Below, piece after piece: positions 15,293 to 21,766 of a stretch of 35,153 bases of DNA. The position numbers and the translations under genes are program-made. Below the pieces are notes generated by a model. It worked only from the letters and a program-made list of their open reading frames with translations. It ran no database searches and was not told where the DNA came from. Position 1 is the first letter of the stretch, and each line of letters starts with the position of its first letter. This stretch comes from Bacilli bacterium (lineage in GTDB: Bacteria; Bacillota; Bacilli; Bacillales; Amphibacillaceae): assembly GCA_012518125.1 (NCBI GenBank), contig JAAYTF010000019.1:1-35153 (forward strand), written 5' to 3'.

Positions 15293-16501
15293 GTGAAAGA
15301 TTTGTTGGATTTTATCATCAAAAATATCCAGGATTTGAAAATATCGAAAAAAAATAAAGAAATCATATTGGAGGAAATTGAAAAATTGCGCGCCTTCATC
15401 GTCGATGCAAGACCGGCGCGAATCGCGATTGTCGGCAGAAGAGGGGCGGGAAAATCGAGTTTGATCAATGCGATATTCGGTGAGGAAAAAGCCGAAGTCG
15501 GCCATACGAAATCGCAAACGGGAATCGGCAAATGGTACACGTTTTCGAACGATTTGGGCAGCATCGAAATTTTGGATACAAGAGGTTTAGGCGAAGCGAG
15601 TCGACCGGAAGAAGAAGTGCTCGCCGGCACCCCTCTCGAGGAGATCGAAAACGCAATCCGCGATAAATGCCCGGATGTCGTGTTATTTTTATGCAAAGCA
15701 AAAGAAGTCGATGCCCGCCTTGATGAAGATTTGCTGCAGCTGAAACAATTGCGGGAAAACATAAAAGCGATCCATGATTACGACATCCCGGTGATCGGCA
15801 TCGTCACACAAGTGGACGAGTTGGCGCCGCTTTCTGACGTCGAGCCGCCATACGAACATCCGGAAAAACAAGCGAACATCAAAGCGACGGTGGACATTTT
15901 ACAAGAAAAAATTGCCGACGTCGTTTTAAAGCCGGTGAAAGTAATCCCGGTATCGGCGTACATGGAATTTAGAGACGGAAAGATTGTCTATGACCGCCGA
16001 TGGAACATCGATATGCTCGTCGAATATTTGTTGACGGAACTTCCCCAGGAAGCGCAAGTGATTTTGGCGAAATTGGCCAAAATCAAAACGGTGCAAAAAA
16101 AGCTCGCGAGAAAAATCGCCAAAAGCGTCATGGGAATCACCGGGATCGTCGGGGCTAGTCCGATCCCGATGGCGGACATGCCGGTGATCACCGGCCTGCA
16201 AATTTCCATGATCGGCACGATCGCGGTCATCGGCGGACAAAAATTGTCGCGGGAATCGATCATCAAATTCATCACCGCGATGGGGTTGAACATCGGCGCG
16301 GGACTTGCTTTCCGCGAAATTGCCCGCAATTTGGCCAAATTGATACCGGCAGCAGGCAACCTCGTATCCGGCGCCGTCGCCACCGCGGGAACGTATGCCA
16401 TCAGCGAAGCGGCAATCGCATATTACATCGATCGCAAGTCGGAAGAAGAAGCGAAGCGGATTTTTGACAAAGAAATGAAAAATGGGCAGGTTGATCAATG
16501 A
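15293..16501 (+). CDS. Membrane-associated GTPase with DUF697-like C-terminal domain
   Basis: A 402-residue protein with a helical N-terminus, a TRAFAC-class G domain (about residues 40-235) and an alanine/glycine-rich hydrophobic C-terminal domain (about 250-390) resembling DUF697. G motifs: G1 GRRGAGKS (48-55), G3 DTRG (95-98), G4 TQVD (172-175, in place of the usual NKxD) and G5 SAY (221-223). The hydrophobic hairpins (MGITGIVGASPIPMADMPVI; LIPAAGNLVSGAVATAGTYA) suggest membrane association. Similar proteins are poorly characterised; no partner is known to me. AAAGGAG lies eight bases before the GTG start. It overlaps the next gene by four bases, implying translational coupling with an M24 peptidase. 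Confidence 0.82.
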   Translation: MKDLLDFIIKNIQDLKISKKNKEIILEEIEKLRAFIVDARPARIAIVGRRGAGKSSLINAIFGEEKAEVGHTKSQTGIGKWYTFSNDLGSIEILDTRGLGEASRPEEEVLAGTPLEEIENAIRDKCPDVVLFLCKAKEVDARLDEDLLQLKQLRENIKAIHDYDIPVIGIVTQVDELAPLSDVEPPYEHPEKQANIKATVDILQEKIADVVLKPVKVIPVSAYMEFRDGKIVYDRRWNIDMLVEYLLTELPQEAQVILAKLAKIKTVQKKLARKIAKSVMGITGIVGASPIPMADMPVITGLQISMIGTIAVIGGQKLSRESIIKFITAMGLNIGAGLAFREIARNLAKLIPAAGNLVSGAVATAGTYAISEAAIAYYIDRKSEEEAKRIFDKEMKNGQVDQ

Positions 16502-17601
16502 TGATTGAAAAGAGACGAGCCGAGTTGATGGGGAAATTGGAAGATGCGGCAATCGATTTTGCGCTTGTCACATCGCCGGTTCATATTTTTTATTTGACCG
16601 GTTTCGCTTCCGATCCGCACGAACGTTTTTTTGCCTTGCTGCTCGACGTTTATCATAAAACGACGCATCTATTTTTGCCGGAGCTTGATTACGAAAAAAG
16701 CCGACAAACAGCCGAAGTGGACAACATCATCCCGATCAAAGATACCGAGCATGGGTTTACTGTAGTCCGGCGCACCGTTGACTCTCAGGCATGTGTTTTC
16801 GGAATTGAAAAAAACGTGATGACGTTAAGGCAATTTGAAGAACTCAAAGCGGTTTATCCCAATAGTTCGTTTCCGGCGATCGACGACTTGTTGCAAACGA
16901 TGCGGCTGAAAAAAAGCAGCGGGGAAATAGAGCAGGTAAAACAAGCGGTCGCCTTGACGGAAAAAGGACTCAATCATATCAAAAACTTCGTCAAAATCGG
17001 CATGACCGAAATAGAAGTGAAAATGGAATTGGAATATCATTTACATGCAATCGGTGCGGAAAAAATGGCGTTTGAAACGACCGTCCTAACAGGGGCAAAT
17101 GCAGCGCTCCCGCACGGCACTTCCGGTCTACGTAAAATCAAAGCAGGCGATTTTCTTTTGTTCGATTTCGGCGTGACGGTGAACGGGTATCACTCGGATA
17201 TCACACGGACATTTCTTGTCAATCAAGGCACAAAAGAGCAAATCGCTATGTATGAAACGGTCAAGGAGGCGAATGAACGGGCGATTAGAGCGGTCAAAGT
17301 GGGACGGCCGTTGAAAGAAATCGACTTGGCGGCAAGAAATTTTATCGCCCAAAAAGGTTACGGCAACTATTTTACGCATCGAATCGGTCACGGTCTCGGA
17401 CTCGAAGTGCACGAACCGCCGTCGCTTCATGAACAAAATGACATGCCGGTGCAAAAAGGGATGTTGTTTACGATCGAACCGGGCATTTACATCCCTGATT
17501 TGGGCGGCGTCCGCATCGAGGATGATGTGTACGTAAACGAAGCCGGAGAAATCGAAGTGTTGACGACTTATCCGAAAGAATTGCAGTATATCGAGGGCTG
17601 A
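16498..17601 (+). CDS. M24-family metallopeptidase, Xaa-Pro dipeptidase/aminopeptidase type
   Basis: This 367-residue cytoplasmic enzyme has an N-terminal creatinase-like domain (about 1-130) and a C-terminal pita-bread M24 catalytic domain. All five metal ligands for a two-metal (Mn/Co) centre are in place: Asp223 in LFDFGV, Asp234 in HSDITR, His298 in RIGHGLG, Glu327 in TIEPGIY and Glu341 in RIEDDV. His206 and His305 complete the active site. It should cleave the bond before proline in di- or oligopeptides. Two ATGs adjoin (16498 and 16501); the first overlaps the GTPase stop codon. Bacilli usually carry several paralogues of this family (PapA, YkvY types). Confidence 0.9.
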   Translation: MMIEKRRAELMGKLEDAAIDFALVTSPVHIFYLTGFASDPHERFFALLLDVYHKTTHLFLPELDYEKSRQTAEVDNIIPIKDTEHGFTVVRRTVDSQACVFGIEKNVMTLRQFEELKAVYPNSSFPAIDDLLQTMRLKKSSGEIEQVKQAVALTEKGLNHIKNFVKIGMTEIEVKMELEYHLHAIGAEKMAFETTVLTGANAALPHGTSGLRKIKAGDFLLFDFGVTVNGYHSDITRTFLVNQGTKEQIAMYETVKEANERAIRAVKVGRPLKEIDLAARNFIAQKGYGNYFTHRIGHGLGLEVHEPPSLHEQNDMPVQKGMLFTIEPGIYIPDLGGVRIEDDVYVNEAGEIEVLTTYPKELQYIEG

Positions 17602-17675
17602 ACGCTCAGGAACAAAAAATTTCATTTTAAGTACCCCGCGTGGTATGATGAAAATGTCGAAGGAGGGTGAGAACC

Positions 17676-17960
17676 TTGGAAATTTTAAGAGGGGACAACA
17701 AATTTTACATCGGCGAAGATGAAAACAATCCGATTGCACAAATTACTTGGAAGGACAAAGATGAACAAACGATCATCGCGGACCATACGTACGTTGCGGA
17801 TGAACTGCGCGGTCAAGGAATTGCCGGGAAACTGTTCAATAAATTGGTGGCGTTCGCCGAACAAGAAAACAAAAAAATCGTGCCGGAATGTTCTTACGTC
17901 AAAGCTAAATTTGAACGTTCCAAAGAGCTGCAACATTTGTTAAGTGAAGAAACATCCTGA
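17676..17960 (+). CDS. Small GNAT-like N-acetyltransferase (YjdJ/YidJ type)
   Basis: This 94-residue protein matches the short GNAT-like family that keeps only the acetyl-CoA-binding core. The segment HTYVADELRGQGIAGKLFNKLVAFAEQENKKIVPECSY contains motif A (RGQGIAGKL) and the PxCSY end typical of this group. Eukaryotic and bacterial relatives bind acetyl-CoA, but their targets are not established. GGAGGG lies eight bases before the TTG start at 17676; the GTG at 17667 overlaps that site and is rejected. A TATGAT box at 17644-17649 may be its -10. The terminator overlaps the stop codon. Confidence 0.82.
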   Translation: MEILRGDNKFYIGEDENNPIAQITWKDKDEQTIIADHTYVADELRGQGIAGKLFNKLVAFAEQENKKIVPECSYVKAKFERSKELQHLLSEETS

Positions 17961-17976
17961 TTTTAGGGTGTTTTTT
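17951..17976 (+). terminator. Intrinsic terminator overlapping the end of the GNAT-like gene
   Basis: AACATCCT (17951-17958) pairs with AGGGTGTT (17965-17972), including one G-U pair, and leads into six T residues (17971-17976). The stop codon TGA (17958-17960) lies at the stem-loop junction. Confidence 0.75.
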
Positions 17977-17983
17977 CCATATG

Positions 17984-18044
17984 GACGGAAATTCCGTCAT
18001 AAATTTGACACAAACAGCCAAAAAATATGCGTTAAATTTATGAC
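17984..18044 (+). promoter_or_regulatory. Two inverted repeats upstream of the thiol-redox operon
   Basis: A 15-base palindrome, GACGGAA-A-TTCCGTC (17984-17998), is followed by an 11-base perfect inverted repeat, GTCATAAATTT (17996-18006) and AAATTTATGAC (18034-18044), separated by 27 bases. They share three bases. Both lie 40-100 bases before a TATAAT (18083-18088) that probably serves the downstream operon. They look like DNA-binding sites; the regulator is unknown. Confidence 0.45.
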
Positions 18045-18118
18045 AATCGTATGGCGTCTCATAAACTTAGTTAAATATTCGGTATAATAAGTATGGGAAC
18101 ATGTTGGAGGAGTAGGTA

Positions 18119-18757
18119 TTGCCGCAAATACAAGTTTTGCTGAAAATCGCCGTTCTTGTCATGAGCTTTTTGAGCGGCATCATCGTTTATTATCTGATCA
18201 GCACGGATGAAAATGCAAAGAAGAAATCATCTGTGGAAGCGATCATTTCTTTAACGATCAATTTCATCATATACATCTGGTTGGGAAAAATCATCATCAA
18301 CATCACGAAGTTCATCCGCGATCCATTATCGGTGCTCGCTTATCCAAGCAATGCTGATGCAGTATACATAGCAACGATTTTATTATTCATCAACCTTTTA
18401 TACCGGAAATTTCGCAACGATGAACAGCTTTCCACCATTCTTTTCGCATTCATCCCGGTTTTTTTGATCAGTTCATTCGTTTACGAGTTTTATCAATTGA
18501 TCGTTGAGCGGTCTGTGTACAATTGGCTGTATTTGGTATTTTTAGGTTTATCGTCGCTCATTTATGTATTTGTATACGGTAAAATTTCCATCAGGCGGTT
18601 GAGTGTCGGCTTCGGCCTGTCGATTCTCATCGGTCAATTCATCTTATCGTTGCTGCATCAACTGACAGTCTTTGGCTATCGTTTGTCGCCGTTTTATTTT
18701 GCCGGTTTAGCCCTTCTCGGACTAATGGCGATTTTGATGACTAAGAGGAAGGTGTAA
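18119..18757 (+). CDS. Unknown multi-span membrane protein in the ccdA operon
   Basis: This 212-residue protein consists largely of hydrophobic segments, about six predicted transmembrane helices (near residues 6-27, 42-65, 80-95, 105-128, 133-152, 165-205), with short basic loops and a basic C-terminus (MTKRKV). I recognise no family motif and no conserved Cys pair. GGAGG lies eight bases before the TTG start. The stop codon is three bases before the ccdA start codon, so it is co-transcribed with ccdA and the thioredoxin-like gene, and a role in cell-surface thiol redox or cytochrome maturation is plausible by context only. A TATAAT at 18083-18088 is the likely -10. Confidence 0.75.
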   Translation: MPQIQVLLKIAVLVMSFLSGIIVYYLISTDENAKKKSSVEAIISLTINFIIYIWLGKIIINITKFIRDPLSVLAYPSNADAVYIATILLFINLLYRKFRNDEQLSTILFAFIPVFLISSFVYEFYQLIVERSVYNWLYLVFLGLSSLIYVFVYGKISIRRLSVGFGLSILIGQFILSLLHQLTVFGYRLSPFYFAGLALLGLMAILMTKRKV

Positions 18758-18760
18758 TCA

Positions 18761-19519
18761 TTGAATGCAATTAGTGCAGATACATTTTTGCTCTTCGGAA
18801 TGGTTTTAGCCCTCGGTGCAGGTGCTTTGTCGTTTTTATCGCCGTGTGTATTGCCGATTTTCCCCGCGTATTTGTCGTATATCACGGGGATTAGCGTAAA
18901 AGAGTTGCAAGACGCGCAAGATGCGAAAATCAGAGGCAGATTGCTGACCCACTCCATCTTCTTTTTGCTTGGCGTATCGTTAGTATTCATCAGCTTGGGC
19001 ATCGGTGCATCTTTTTTGGGCCAATGGATCCAAAATTTGTTGACAGGCGATTCCGGGTTATTTATTCAACGTTTGGCGGGTATATTTATTATTGTAATGG
19101 GGCTGTTTGTCGGTGGATGGTTAAACATCAAATTTCTCATGCAAGAAAAACGGCTGCAATATCAAAAGAAAAATGTCAGTTATTTAGGTACGTTTCTCGT
19201 CGGATTAGGTTTTGCCGCCGGATGGACGCCATGCATCGGACCGATTTTTGCTTCGATCTTGTTTTTGGCAGCGAGCAATCCAGGGCATGGAATCATCTAT
19301 ACGGTCATGTACGTCATCGGGTTTGCGTTGCCGTTTTTGATTTTGGCCTTTTTCCTCGGGTCAACGAGATGGATTGTGCAAAAAAGCGGTGCGATCATGA
19401 AAGTGGGCGGCGTGATCATGATTGCCATGGGACTCGTCCTCTTTACAGGACAATTGCCGCGCATCAGTCAATTTCTGCTTGATTTGGTCGACGGTACATG
19501 GTTGTCAAGATTAGGATAA
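18761..19519 (+). CDS. ccdA: CcdA-family membrane thiol-disulfide electron carrier
   Basis: CcdA passes reducing equivalents from cytoplasmic thioredoxin across the membrane to extracytoplasmic thioredoxin-like proteins, for cytochrome c maturation and spore-cortex functions. The 252-residue protein has about six helices and both redox cysteines: Cys29 in LSFLSPCVLPIFPAY and Cys158 in AAGWTPCIGP. Length and motifs are standard for the short CcdA/DsbD-core family. The TTG start at 18761 follows AGGAAGGTG. It is three bases after the upstream membrane-protein gene and is followed at 20 bases by a TlpA/ResA-type protein, its expected electron acceptor. Confidence 0.92.
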   Translation: MNAISADTFLLFGMVLALGAGALSFLSPCVLPIFPAYLSYITGISVKELQDAQDAKIRGRLLTHSIFFLLGVSLVFISLGIGASFLGQWIQNLLTGDSGLFIQRLAGIFIIVMGLFVGGWLNIKFLMQEKRLQYQKKNVSYLGTFLVGLGFAAGWTPCIGPIFASILFLAASNPGHGIIYTVMYVIGFALPFLILAFFLGSTRWIVQKSGAIMKVGGVIMIAMGLVLFTGQLPRISQFLLDLVDGTWLSRLG

Positions 19520-19538
19520 AATGATGGAGGTAAGCTTG

Positions 19539-20096
19539 ATGAAAAAATGGATCATCATCTTGGTGCTTGTCGGCATGTTAGGTTGGGCGGTTTACGATTT
19601 TGTCATAGATGATAACAGCAAAGATACGGCGCAAGGTTTCAGTGCCGACGAAAATACCGAGTCCGAAAAAACGTTCGGACTTGAAGAGGGCGATATGGCG
19701 CCGGATTTCGAACTGCAAACGCTGGACGGGGAAACGGTGAAGTTGTCCGATTTTCGCGGTGAAAAAGTGCTCCTCAACTTCTGGGCGACATGGTGCCCAC
19801 CGTGCCGTTCGGAAATGCCGGATATGCAAAAGTTCCATGAAGAGTATGATGCAACAATCTTGGCGGTCAATTTGACCGAAACGGAAGCGAGCAAAGAAAA
19901 CGTGCAGGCATTTTTGGATGAATACGGTGTGACATTCACCGTTTTGACGGACGAAGACAGTGAGATTGCGACATTGTACAATGCTTCAGCATTGCCGACA
20001 TCTTATTTGATCAATTCGAAGGGCGAAGTGCACAATATCGCCATCGGCCCATTGAACTACGACATGATGGTTCAAGCGTTTGAAGAAATGGAATAA
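19539..20096 (+). CDS. Membrane-anchored TlpA/ResA-like thiol-disulfide oxidoreductase
   Basis: This 185-residue protein has an uncleaved N-terminal anchor (about residues 4-23), a polar linker, and an extracytoplasmic thioredoxin domain (about 48-183) of the AhpC-TSA/Redoxin subtype. The active site is W-C-P-P-C (Cys86, Cys89), with a cis-proline at Pro153 in SALPTSYLI. Such proteins reduce disulfides in apocytochrome c (ResA) or in other surface proteins and are recharged by CcdA, encoded just upstream. The ATG at 19539 is preferred because GGAGG lies eight bases before it. Whether it is the orthologue of ResA, StoA or a separate paralogue cannot be decided here. Confidence 0.9.
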   Translation: MKKWIIILVLVGMLGWAVYDFVIDDNSKDTAQGFSADENTESEKTFGLEEGDMAPDFELQTLDGETVKLSDFRGEKVLLNFWATWCPPCRSEMPDMQKFHEEYDATILAVNLTETEASKENVQAFLDEYGVTFTVLTDEDSEIATLYNASALPTSYLINSKGEVHNIAIGPLNYDMMVQAFEEME

Positions 20097-20128
20097 CTTC
20101 TCTTTCAGCCGACATCGGCTGCAATGGT

Positions 20129-20176
20129 AAAGACGTTAATGAACGGAGTCCGCTCATTAACGTCTTTTATTATTTG
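20129..20176 (+). terminator. Intrinsic terminator of the ccdA operon
   Basis: A perfect 14-base-pair stem (20129-20142 with 20154-20167), with a further GGA/TCC pairing inside the loop, is followed by a T-rich tract. It lies between convergent genes and overlaps the last codons of the hydrolase gene. Confidence 0.8.
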
Positions 20177-21210
20177 TTGAAAAATGATTGGACGAAATCG
20201 TTCGGCACTTCTTCAATCGAACGATAATCATATTTCGGGTCCCTGTCCTTGTCGACGAGGACGGAACGTACGCCTTCGTAAAAGTCGTCGATTTCCAAAA
20301 AGCGTTTTGCAACGATCAAATCCGTCTGGAAACTTTCTTTCAACGACATCGTTTCACCGCGTTTCATCAGCTCCAATGTCACTTTCAACGAAATTGGTGA
20401 AAGGGACTTTAACGTGTTCAACGTTTCTTTTGCAAAATCACTTTCGTCCCTCTCCAGTGAAGTAAAAATTTCCTCGACCGCGTCGTGGGCAAAATGAACG
20501 TTTATTTTGTCTAAATTCCTTTCGATTTTACCTGTCTCATCAATAGGAGAGCGGTGACGGTTCATGATGGAAAGCAACGTTTCTTCGATATTTTCTTCGT
20601 GCCAATTCGTTTCATGGAGCCCGTTGATCAGTGCATCCAAATCGTCGGTTTTCACGTAAACATTGGCGGCTTTCAAAAAGATGACGTCGCTTGCGGCAAG
20701 TGTCTCTCCAGTCAAGGCGACGTAACGGCCCGTTTTCCCTGGCGCCAAATTTAAAAAGTAGGAAGCGGCGACATCAGGGAAAAAGCTGATTTTCGTTTCG
20801 GGCATCGCCCATTTCGTTTGGTCGGTGACGATTTTATAATCCGCGCCGTACGTAAAGCCGACGCCGCCTCCCATGACGATGCCGTTTAAAATGGCGACAA
20901 TCGGTTTTTCGTATGTATGGACCATCTCGTCCAAAACATATTCCAAATGAAAAAAACGGTGGACGTCGTCCATGTTTTTTTCGGCCATTTTCGCTTCGTA
21001 CATCATTTTCATGTCTCCGCCGGCGCATAAAGCGCGTTCCGTCGTCGAACCGATGAAAACGACTTTGACAGCCTCGTCGTCTTGCCACTTCTCCAATGCG
21101 CCTTTCATCGCTTCGATCATGTCAAACGTCAATGAATTCAAGGCTTCTGGACGGTTGAGCAAAATCGTCCCCAAACCGTTCTCGTTTTTTTCAATGATGA
21201 TTTGCCCCAT
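20170..21210 (-). CDS. 3-hydroxyisobutyryl-CoA hydrolase (enoyl-CoA hydratase superfamily)
   Basis: This 346-residue crotonase-fold enzyme has the length of the HIBYL-CoA hydrolase subfamily (about 350, longer than the 260-residue hydratases). CoA-ester oxyanion-hole segments are CAGGD (62-66) and GGGVG (114-118); the hydrolase signature MPETKISFFPDVAASYFL supplies Glu138 and Asp146. It hydrolyses 3-hydroxyisobutyryl-CoA in valine catabolism and can act on 3-hydroxypropionyl-CoA. The ATG at 21210 is chosen with AAAGGA ten bases upstream; a GTG at 21219 would be too close to that site. It has its own promoter and stands alone, next to the lysine-degradation operon but on the other strand. Confidence 0.88.
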   Translation of the reverse strand: MGQIIIEKNENGLGTILLNRPEALNSLTFDMIEAMKGALEKWQDDEAVKVVFIGSTTERALCAGGDMKMMYEAKMAEKNMDDVHRFFHLEYVLDEMVHTYEKPIVAILNGIVMGGGVGFTYGADYKIVTDQTKWAMPETKISFFPDVAASYFLNLAPGKTGRYVALTGETLAASDVIFLKAANVYVKTDDLDALINGLHETNWHEENIEETLLSIMNRHRSPIDETGKIERNLDKINVHFAHDAVEEIFTSLERDESDFAKETLNTLKSLSPISLKVTLELMKRGETMSLKESFQTDLIVAKRFLEIDDFYEGVRSVLVDKDRDPKYDYRSIEEVPNDFVQSFFNK

Positions 21211-21243
21211 ATGTTCCACGTCCTTTTTGAAAAATTTATTGCT

Positions 21244-21271
21244 ATTATAAATTTTAACGCAGTGCGTGCAA
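21244..21271 (-). promoter_or_regulatory. Sigma-A-type promoter for the 3-hydroxyisobutyryl-CoA hydrolase
   Basis: On the minus strand a perfect TATAAT (21244-21249) lies 16 bases after TTGCAC (21266-21271). The leader would be about 27 bases. Confidence 0.5.
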
Positions 21272-21353
21272 AAATGGGTAAATAAAACGCTTTAAAACTT
21301 TCGTCCCTTACGTTAAACTAATCAATATAACATGTCATGAGGGTGAGACGCAA

Positions 21354-21557
21354 TTGGAAGTGACGATCAAATTTTATTTGTACCAAGTGCTTGCCATCGG
21401 CGGCATTTGGGTCGGGATGACGTTTTTCGTCTCGGACATGACCGATACGGGAAAAATCATTTATTATACGTTAACCATCTGGCTTGTCTTTTTGATCATT
21501 TTTACGATCAGAAAATGGTTTGCCGACCGGAAAACGAAAATGAAAGATGAACCATGA
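21354..21557 (+). CDS. Small two-span membrane protein
   Basis: A 67-residue protein with two hydrophobic segments (about residues 8-26 and 35-52), separated by a short acidic turn (SDMTDTGK) and followed by a strongly charged tail (RKWFADRKTKMKDEP). I recognise no family. GAGGGTGAG precedes the TTG start at 21354, and the gene is closed by an intrinsic terminator, so it is probably real. TATAAC at 21326-21331 may be a -10 box, without a clear -35. Nothing links it to its neighbours. Confidence 0.68.
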   Translation: MEVTIKFYLYQVLAIGGIWVGMTFFVSDMTDTGKIIYYTLTIWLVFLIIFTIRKWFADRKTKMKDEP

Positions 21558-21563
21558 ACATAA

Positions 21564-21601
21564 AACAACAATGTTTCGCACGCGAACATTGTTGTTTTTA
21601 T
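21564..21601 (+). terminator. Intrinsic terminator after the small membrane protein
   Basis: AACAACAATGTT (21564-21575) pairs with AACATTGTTGTT (21585-21596), and the stem runs into a T-rich tract. Confidence 0.8.
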
Positions 21602-21655
21602 TTGAAATGAAAAATGTAGAATTTCTCAAAAAATGAAAAATTTTTGAAAATATGA

Positions 21656-21684
21656 TTGAAAAAGTTAAAATAGTGAGCTATACT
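21656..21684 (+). promoter_or_regulatory. Sigma-A promoter of the lysine-degradation operon
   Basis: TTGAAA (21656-21661) and TATACT (21679-21684) are separated by exactly 17 bases. Initiation is expected near 21691, just before a palindrome and a cre-like site. Confidence 0.7.
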
Positions 21685-21693
21685 ACTACTAAA

Positions 21694-21710
21694 ATGAAAT
21701 AACGTTTCAT
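21694..21710 (+). promoter_or_regulatory. Palindromic operator candidate (ATGAAA-N5-TTTCAT)
   Basis: A perfect 6-5-6 palindrome lies immediately downstream of the predicted transcription start, and imperfect symmetry extends outward (TACTAA/ATAGTA). The position suits a repressor. The IclR-type regulator encoded in the same operon is the natural candidate, since IclR proteins bind short A/T-rich palindromes; this assignment is inference. Confidence 0.5.
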
Positions 21711-21719
21711 ATAGTAAAA

Positions 21720-21733
21720 TGTAAGCGATTTCG
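21720..21733 (+). promoter_or_regulatory. cre-like CcpA site
   Basis: TGTAAGCGATTTCG matches the catabolite-responsive element consensus TGWAANCGNTNWCA at every defined base but the last. It lies about 30 bases downstream of the predicted start, a usual roadblock position, and predicts repression by preferred sugars. Confidence 0.55.
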
Positions 21734-21766
21734 ACATGATGGAGAAAGGGGAAACAAATTTCAAGG

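Noticed and set aside
15926-16552. A long open frame (about 208 codons) on the minus strand opposite the GTPase gene.
   Set aside because: Its peptide is rich in Arg, His and Asp with no family motifs, as expected for an antisense shadow of a real gene; it has no ribosome binding site or context of its own.
17128-17739. A long minus-strand open frame opposite the M24 peptidase.
   Set aside because: Composition is shadow-like (Phe, His, Arg, Asp rich), and the plus-strand gene in this place has all its catalytic residues.
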